This document shows positions 16,316 to 19,595 of a stretch of DNA of 19,595 nucleotides, one piece after another. Origin of the DNA: Candidatus Magasanikiibacteriota bacterium (GTDB lineage: Bacteria; Patescibacteriota; Patescibacteriia; Magasanikbacterales; UBA922); the NCBI GenBank assembly GCA_003518365.1, contig DOYU01000008.1, positions 1 through 19,595 of the forward strand, in the 5' to 3' direction. Below the pieces are notes generated by a model. The model was not told where the DNA came from. It saw only the letters and a list, made by a program, of their open reading frames with translations, and searched no databases. A program made the position numbers and the translations under genes. How positions within the stretch are numbered: position 1 is the first letter of the stretch; the number at the start of each line of letters is the position of its first letter.

Positions 16316-16858
16316 TTATGTTTTTGTATGAAAAAGTGTTGCTAAATAGTCACTATATCGTCGTATATCTGGGACATCTGGATCAATGTGTGCCCACTTG
16401 ATATAGCCATGGACAGCATTGAGAAAGACATGCGCTGCAAGCCCGGTCTCGGGGACATCGTAATGCGCGAGCAGATGCTCCACTTTTTGAAAAAACGTCT
16501 GGAACAATGTGTGCATGTGTTCTTTCTCTGTGAGCAATGGGCATTTATCCATACGAAGGATGACATTCCCTTCTTGCATCCCAACCGCAATCACATGTTC
16601 AATAACATCAACAAGAGGTATTGCTGCAGCAGGTGTGGCAACAGCCGCATCAAGTACTTCACCAATCGCGAGAAAAACATCTTCTATCACGGTTATATAT
16701 ATGGACGCTTTGTTTTCAAAAAAATGATAGAGTGCGGCCTTGGTGATGCCGACCTCTTTTGCAATCATAGACATCGAAACTTCGGCAAACCCTTGTGAGG
16801 TGAACAACTTTTTTGCTTCAGATATAATGTGCTCTTTTGTGGTAGCTCTCTGTTCCAT
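16316..16858 (-). CDS. TetR/AcrR-family transcriptional regulator
   Basis: The 180-residue protein starts MEQRATTKEHIISEA. The N-terminal helix-turn-helix lies at about 28-47 (SMSMIAKEVGITKAALYHFF), followed by the TetR-typical ENKASIY. The rest (about 55-178) is an all-helical ligand-binding and dimerisation domain that I cannot link to a ligand. It is the first gene of the operon with the adaptor and RND pump, and a perfect palindrome lies in its own promoter (16874-16889). The simplest model is autoregulated repression of the efflux operon, relieved by a pump substrate. It is a normal length for the family. TATACT ends 9 nt before the ATG and no Shine-Dalgarno is present. Confidence 0.93.
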   Translation of the reverse strand: MEQRATTKEHIISEAKKLFTSQGFAEVSMSMIAKEVGITKAALYHFFENKASIYITVIEDVFLAIGEVLDAAVATPAAAIPLVDVIEHVIAVGMQEGNVILRMDKCPLLTEKEHMHTLFQTFFQKVEHLLAHYDVPETGLAAHVFLNAVHGYIKWAHIDPDVPDIRRYSDYLATLFHTKT

Positions 16859-16867
16859 AAAAAATAC

Positions 16868-16895
16868 AGTATACTTACCGAACGGTAAGCTATAA
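16868..16895 (-). promoter_or_regulatory. tetR promoter with TetR-type operator in the spacer
   Basis: CTTACCG (16874-16880) and CGGTAAG (16883-16889) form a perfect 7-2-7 palindrome. On the minus strand it sits immediately upstream of TATACT (16873-16868), which ends 9 nt before the tetR ATG. The palindrome exactly fills the -35/-10 spacer (weak -35 such as GTTATA or TTATAG at about 16890-16896). Binding there would block RNA polymerase directly. Confidence 0.8.
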
Positions 16896-16940
16896 CACTG
16901 TACATAAAAGGTATGATTTTGTCAAGATGCTTATGTGTAC

Positions 16941-16967
16941 AAAAAAAACGCTCGAGGCGTTTTTTCC
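16941..16967 (-). terminator. Bidirectional terminator after the ATP-cone nuclease gene
   Basis: AAAAAACGC (16943-16951) pairs with GCGTTTTTT (16957-16965) around a TCGAG loop. T runs occur on both strands. It lies about 20 bases past the nuclease stop codon and isolates that gene from the tetR promoter. Confidence 0.85.
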
Positions 16968-16983
16968 GTTTGTTCAGTACGCC

Positions 16984-17829
16984 TTACGAGGAGCAAATCA
17001 TACTAATTTCTTTTTGAACATCACTGACTTTCGCGACAGTGAGATCCAATGCTTGCAAAAGCCGTCCATCTTCCAACAGATCTCGACAAAGGATGGTCCC
17101 TTGGCTCATGAGAGTTTGTTTGTCTTTTTGAGAGAGTGTGGTGAGACACGTAATGGGGTGGAACCCCTCTTCTTCAATCAATTTCTCTATTCCCCCAGTT
17201 TCTGGGTATCGCCATCCCAAAAGTTTCATCCCCATACATTCCCCATACTGAATAGCACTGGTGGTAAAATGCGTGTTTGTCACTACCCATGGTTCATGGG
17301 CAGCATGGGTATCTCCATTTGCAAGTAATTTTTTTTCAATATCAAGAAATCTGGAATGAATATACAATGGCACTTTTACATCAGTATGAATTCCTGTTTG
17401 ATTATGAAATTTTGCCTCAACAAGTGCATGCGTCTCCCCTTTCACGGCAATGACATCGACTTCGTGTGACACGCAATGTCCTTCTACCACAACACCAACC
17501 TGCACCTGATATCCCTGCCGTCTGAAGATCTCTCCAATAAATTGTTCAAAGGGAAATCCTGTTGGACCAAGTGCCATGATTGCTTTTTTCAGACTATACC
17601 GCGCTGCTACAGGATGAAATTTTGTTGTTTTCAAAAGACGATATGCCCTTGTGTATATATCATATGTCGTGGTCGTTCCATTGATAATGTCAGCAGATAC
17701 TTTATCTGTCACACTATTTGCCAAATCTTGAGACGCACCAGATCTCAGAAGTGATGTCATGAGTCGTGTACGTTCATATCGCACACGATCGCCGTTTGCT
17801 TTGATAATGATTGGTGGTTGTTTGGGCAT
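16984..17829 (-). CDS. ATP-cone domain fused to a PD-(D/E)xK restriction-endonuclease-like domain
   Basis: The protein has 281 residues from MPKQPPIIIKANGDRVRYE. I use this start rather than 17859 because the ATP-cone begins right at IIIKANGDRV. The ATP-cone spans about 6-88 (RLMTSLLRSGAS, YDIYTRAYRLL). A nuclease fold follows, with FEQFIGEIFRRQGYQV (94-109), catalytic-type Asp125 in SHEVDVIAV and Glu138-x-Lys140 in ALVEAKFHNQTG, as in Mrr-like enzymes. The C-terminal 60 residues are helical (TLSQKDKQTLMSQG, then CRDLLED). ATP-cones sense ATP/dATP in ribonucleotide reductases and NrdR; here one may gate DNA cleavage by nucleotide state (inference). No methylase is adjacent. It is monocistronic with its own terminator. 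Confidence 0.85.
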   Translation of the reverse strand: MPKQPPIIIKANGDRVRYERTRLMTSLLRSGASQDLANSVTDKVSADIINGTTTTYDIYTRAYRLLKTTKFHPVAARYSLKKAIMALGPTGFPFEQFIGEIFRRQGYQVQVGVVVEGHCVSHEVDVIAVKGETHALVEAKFHNQTGIHTDVKVPLYIHSRFLDIEKKLLANGDTHAAHEPWVVTNTHFTTSAIQYGECMGMKLLGWRYPETGGIEKLIEEEGFHPITCLTTLSQKDKQTLMSQGTILCRDLLEDGRLLQALDLTVAKVSDVQKEISMICSS

Positions 17830-17884
17830 AGTGTATAGATCAAATAGCAGATAGCACATCCATCATAGCATTCTCACAGAAACC

Positions 17885-17913
17885 TTGACAACTCTCTCTC
17901 TCTTTGCTAACAT
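17885..17913 (+). promoter_or_regulatory. Plus-strand promoter of the DUF2103-like gene
   Basis: Perfect TTGACA (17885-17890), a 17-nt spacer, then TAACAT (17908-17913) preceded by TGC (extended -10). The predicted start near 17920 leaves a leader of about 55 nt. The spacer holds a CT-repeat (CTCTCTCTCT). Confidence 0.65.
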
Positions 17914-17932
17914 TTCATGTCGACTTCCTAGA

Positions 17933-17951
17933 ACATCACAGTTTGTGATGT
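17933..17951 (+). promoter_or_regulatory. Perfect 8-3-8 inverted repeat in the leader of the DUF2103-like gene
   Basis: ACATCACA (17933-17940) and TGTGATGT (17944-17951) surround GTT. The repeat lies between the predicted start point and the Shine-Dalgarno GTGAGG (17965-17970). It could be an operator just downstream of the promoter or an RNA hairpin that controls the leader. TGTGAnnnTCACA-like half-sites recall CRP/FNR-type boxes, but the arms here are in the opposite order. Confidence 0.5.
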
Positions 17952-17975
17952 GCGGAGCGATATAGTGAGGCAAAA

Positions 17976-18287
17976 GTGAGCACGAAGACAACTCGCAGCG
18001 GTGGGAAGTACACGGGTTCGCATACCACCATAATCCCAGAAGCTGCCAAGATCCTCGACGAAATCCACGGCTGGAACTTCGTAAAGAAGATCGCTCTCGG
18101 GCTGATCAAAAGTACAAAGCGACGAGGGGGAAGCCAGCTTCGCCTGCATCCGCGTGAGTTCAACGGACCGGCGCATGGCCTCCAGATCACGATCTCGAAG
18201 GGTGGTTCACTTCAGGAAGTTTACATCTATCTCGAAGATCACACCACCCTCAAGTACGTCTCTCACAGACTCGAGCAACTGTGTTGA
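17976..18287 (+). CDS. Small DUF2103-like protein
   Basis: The 103-residue protein starts at GTG (17976), five bases after GTGAGG. An in-frame stop at 17946 rules out a longer form. The pattern GKYTGSHTTIIPEAAKIL (10-27), VKKIALGLIK (36-45), LRLHPREFNG (55-64), then LQITISKGGSLQEVYIY (69-85), resembles DUF2103 proteins as I remember them (a predicted metal-binding family of unknown role); this match is by eye only. There is no signal peptide or membrane segment. It is the only plus-strand gene in the window, has higher GC (about 55-68%) and its own consensus promoter and terminator. An antisense ORF over the same bases is rejected. Confidence 0.75.
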   Translation: MSTKTTRSGGKYTGSHTTIIPEAAKILDEIHGWNFVKKIALGLIKSTKRRGGSQLRLHPREFNGPAHGLQITISKGGSLQEVYIYLEDHTTLKYVSHRLEQLC

Positions 18288-18291
18288 CGAC

Positions 18292-18361
18292 GGGATGGAA
18301 CATCCATCCCTAAAGCCGCCGTCCGTGTCCGCTCAATCGAGCAGAGGCACGGACGAGCGGC
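18292..18361 (+). other. Tandem GC-rich stem-loops after the DUF2103-like gene
   Basis: Hairpin 1 is GGGATGG (18292-18298) with CCATCCC (18304-18310). Hairpin 2 is nested: GCCGC (18315-18319)/GCGGC (18357-18361), GTCCGTG (18321-18327)/CACGGAC (18348-18354) and GCTC (18331-18334)/GAGC (18339-18342). There is no T run after either, so they are not terminators by themselves. They lie between the stop codon and the terminator at 18366. They could stabilise the 3' end, form a small RNA, or bind a protein. Confidence 0.55.
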
Positions 18362-18365
18362 ATGG

Positions 18366-18389
18366 ACACTTTTTCAGAAGTGTTTTTTT
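18366..18389 (+). terminator. Intrinsic terminator of the DUF2103-like gene
   Basis: ACACTT (18366-18371) and AAGTGT (18378-18383) form a 6-bp stem with a 6-nt loop, followed by T residues to 18389. It stops plus-strand transcription just before the convergent YibE/F gene, whose stop codon begins at 18395. Confidence 0.75.
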
Positions 18390-18392
18390 GTT

Positions 18393-19535
18393 TCAAAATT
18401 CTTCAGCATCATGCGGTGTGACCTCTCTTCCATACCATCTTGCGGCAGCATATGTAGTAATCGGCACAGCAAGCATGAGCGCCATACTTCCTGCAATCAT
18501 ACGCACGAGCTCCTCCATCACAATCTCACTGTTCAGTGTCACCCAGGCAGGCGTGTCATAGATACGAAAAAGTAGGAGTAACGGAAGCGCCGCGCCGGTG
18601 TAGGCAAGAATTAGGGTGTTGATGAGCGATGTAATATGTTCTTTCCCCACTGATGCCCCCCGACGGTACAATTCTTTTGTAGACAGCGAAGGATTTGCAA
18701 GATGAATTTCTTCGACAGTCGCAGCTTGAGTCGTGGTGACATCGTCGAGCACACCGAGCATCCCAATGATGATGCCACCAAGCAATAGCCCACGCAAATT
18801 GATCGCAGTGTCAACAGAAAATTGTAAATAAAATGCTTCTTCACTCCCCATACCAAACAGTGCTGTCATTCGCACAAATATCGACGCAAGAAAAATTCCC
18901 ACGGCAGCCGTTACAATAGAACAGAGAAACGCAATCGTGGTGCGTGTACGTATCCCATGGGCAAGATATATTGATACCGACATGATGGCCGCTGCACCGA
19001 GCAAACTGATAAGTACAGGGCTATCTCCTGCAAGGAGACGAGGGAGGATAAACCAGCCAATCACGCCAAAACTCAATGCAAGTCCGAGAACAGCTTGCGC
19101 TGCCAAGCGGCGAGCGATTAAGACAGCGACAAGAATAAAAAAACCTATCAGCCAAAACAGTGCATGGAGCCGATAGATATCTGTAATATAATATGATGTA
19201 GTATCACCATCAGGGAATATACCTAAAATAACCGTATCCCCTTTTTTTAATTTTTTATTCTCTGCTTGTGCAGGATTGGTTTCATACGACACAGAAATTT
19301 CTTTCCCAATGTCAGGACCACTCAGCATTTCAACATGCACTGTTTGCTGAAACATCCCAAATTCATTTCTAGGAATTTCTTCAAACACGTCAAGGATGTT
19401 TCCTCTATAATATGTTGGTTGGACAATTTCCGGCGAAGCATCCATGGATAGGTCCAATGGATCAGTCACTGCCCCACTCGCGGTGTAAGGAAGCAATAGT
19501 GTGAGAGAAAAAAAGAGAATGAGCATCTTTTTCAT
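18393..19535 (-). CDS. YibE/F-family multi-pass membrane protein
   Basis: The protein has 380 residues from MKKMLILFFSLTLLLPYTASG, a clear signal peptide. An ATG at 19550 is possible but would precede this signal with four odd residues. An extracytoplasmic beta-type domain covers about 22-120. About eight TM helices follow (126-141, 147-165, 173-192, 198-222, 246-263, 303-325, 340-362 and neighbours). The family hallmark GMLGVLDDVTTTQAATVEEI (258-277), then KELYRRGASVGKEHI (287-301), identifies YibE/F, a family found in Firmicutes and others whose function is not established. The gene is convergent with the plus-strand DUF2103-like gene. TATAAG ends 6 nt before the start codon. Confidence 0.9.
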   Translation of the reverse strand: MKKMLILFFSLTLLLPYTASGAVTDPLDLSMDASPEIVQPTYYRGNILDVFEEIPRNEFGMFQQTVHVEMLSGPDIGKEISVSYETNPAQAENKKLKKGDTVILGIFPDGDTTSYYITDIYRLHALFWLIGFFILVAVLIARRLAAQAVLGLALSFGVIGWFILPRLLAGDSPVLISLLGAAAIMSVSIYLAHGIRTRTTIAFLCSIVTAAVGIFLASIFVRMTALFGMGSEEAFYLQFSVDTAINLRGLLLGGIIIGMLGVLDDVTTTQAATVEEIHLANPSLSTKELYRRGASVGKEHITSLINTLILAYTGAALPLLLLFRIYDTPAWVTLNSEIVMEELVRMIAGSMALMLAVPITTYAAARWYGREVTPHDAEEF

Positions 19536-19541
19536 AACATT

Positions 19542-19547
19542 CTTATA
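19542..19547 (-). promoter_or_regulatory. -10-like hexamer before the yibE/F start codon
   Basis: TATAAG on the minus strand ends 6 nt before the ATG at 19535. If it is functional, the alternative ATG at 19550 would lie upstream of the transcript, which supports the shorter start. No clear -35 is visible. Confidence 0.4.
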
Positions 19548-19595
19548 CATGCGAAGTTAAAAACACCGCTTTTTTAGCATATCAAAAAAAGTGGG

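Noticed and set aside
16388..16798. 136-codon plus-strand ORF opposite tetR
   Set aside because: Antisense shadow; the TetR frame has the helix-turn-helix and a promoter with operator.
17885..17951. CRP-like site in the leader of the DUF2103-like gene
   Set aside because: The arms are ACATCACA...TGTGATGT, the reverse order of the TGTGA...TCACA consensus, so a CRP call is not supported.
17928..18190. Minus-strand ORFs opposite the DUF2103-like gene
   Set aside because: They have no recognisable family, promoter or ribosome binding site, while the plus-strand frame has all signals and a plausible protein pattern.
1..19595. CRISPR array, tRNA or rRNA genes, transposase or integrase
   Set aside because: No regularly spaced repeats, no cloverleaf or rRNA-like sequence and no recombinase motifs were seen.

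Overview
The window reads as a piece of a small-genome bacterial chromosome, most likely from the Candidate Phyla Radiation / Patescibacteria (Parcubacteria-like). This is an inference from three things: the mixture of families (YibE/F, Gmad2-tailed sorbosone-dehydrogenase-like protein, ATP-cone nuclease, very long HlyD-type adaptors), the near absence of Shine-Dalgarno sequences, and moderate-to-low GC. UGA serves as a stop codon in two genes, which argues against the UGA-Gly recoded lineages. No rRNA, tRNA, CRISPR array or transposase is visible.

Layout, all on the minus strand unless stated, in transcription order from the right edge: YibE/F membrane protein (19535-18393); a small plus-strand DUF2103-like gene (17976-18287) with its own promoter, ribosome binding site and terminator; an ATP-cone plus PD-(D/E)xK nuclease (17829-16984); an efflux operon TetR - membrane fusion protein - RND pump (16858-11379), headed by a TetR-type operator and ended by a strong terminator; an M23 peptidase (11293-10091); a MacA-like adaptor plus a MacB/LolD-type ATPase (10005-7451); an isolated GC-rich 83-residue membrane-protein gene bounded by terminators (7348-7097); two overlapping FtsX/MacB-type permeases (6992-4526); an operon of alpha/beta hydrolase, ABC ATPase and ABC-2 permease (4489-1999); and a PQQ/sorbosone-dehydrogenase-like protein with a C-terminal Gmad2 domain (1751-165).

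Functionally this is an envelope-export region. An RND pump and a MacAB-like ABC exporter each have a long adaptor. A third ABC-2 exporter travels with a hydrolase, and an M23 peptidase probably remodels the wall. The adaptors of the two unrelated pumps share an unusual homologous helical insertion, and no outer-membrane factor (TolC) is present.

The most notable non-coding signals are: a perfect 7-2-7 operator inside the tetR promoter; -10-like hexamers 5-10 nt before most transcription-unit start codons (leaderless mRNA style), in contrast with two GC-rich genes that carry TTGACA promoters and real Shine-Dalgarno sequences; two copies of a palindromic element flanking the ABC-2 permease; and a densely structured region after the plus-strand gene. 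There is no gene-free stretch longer than about 250 bases.
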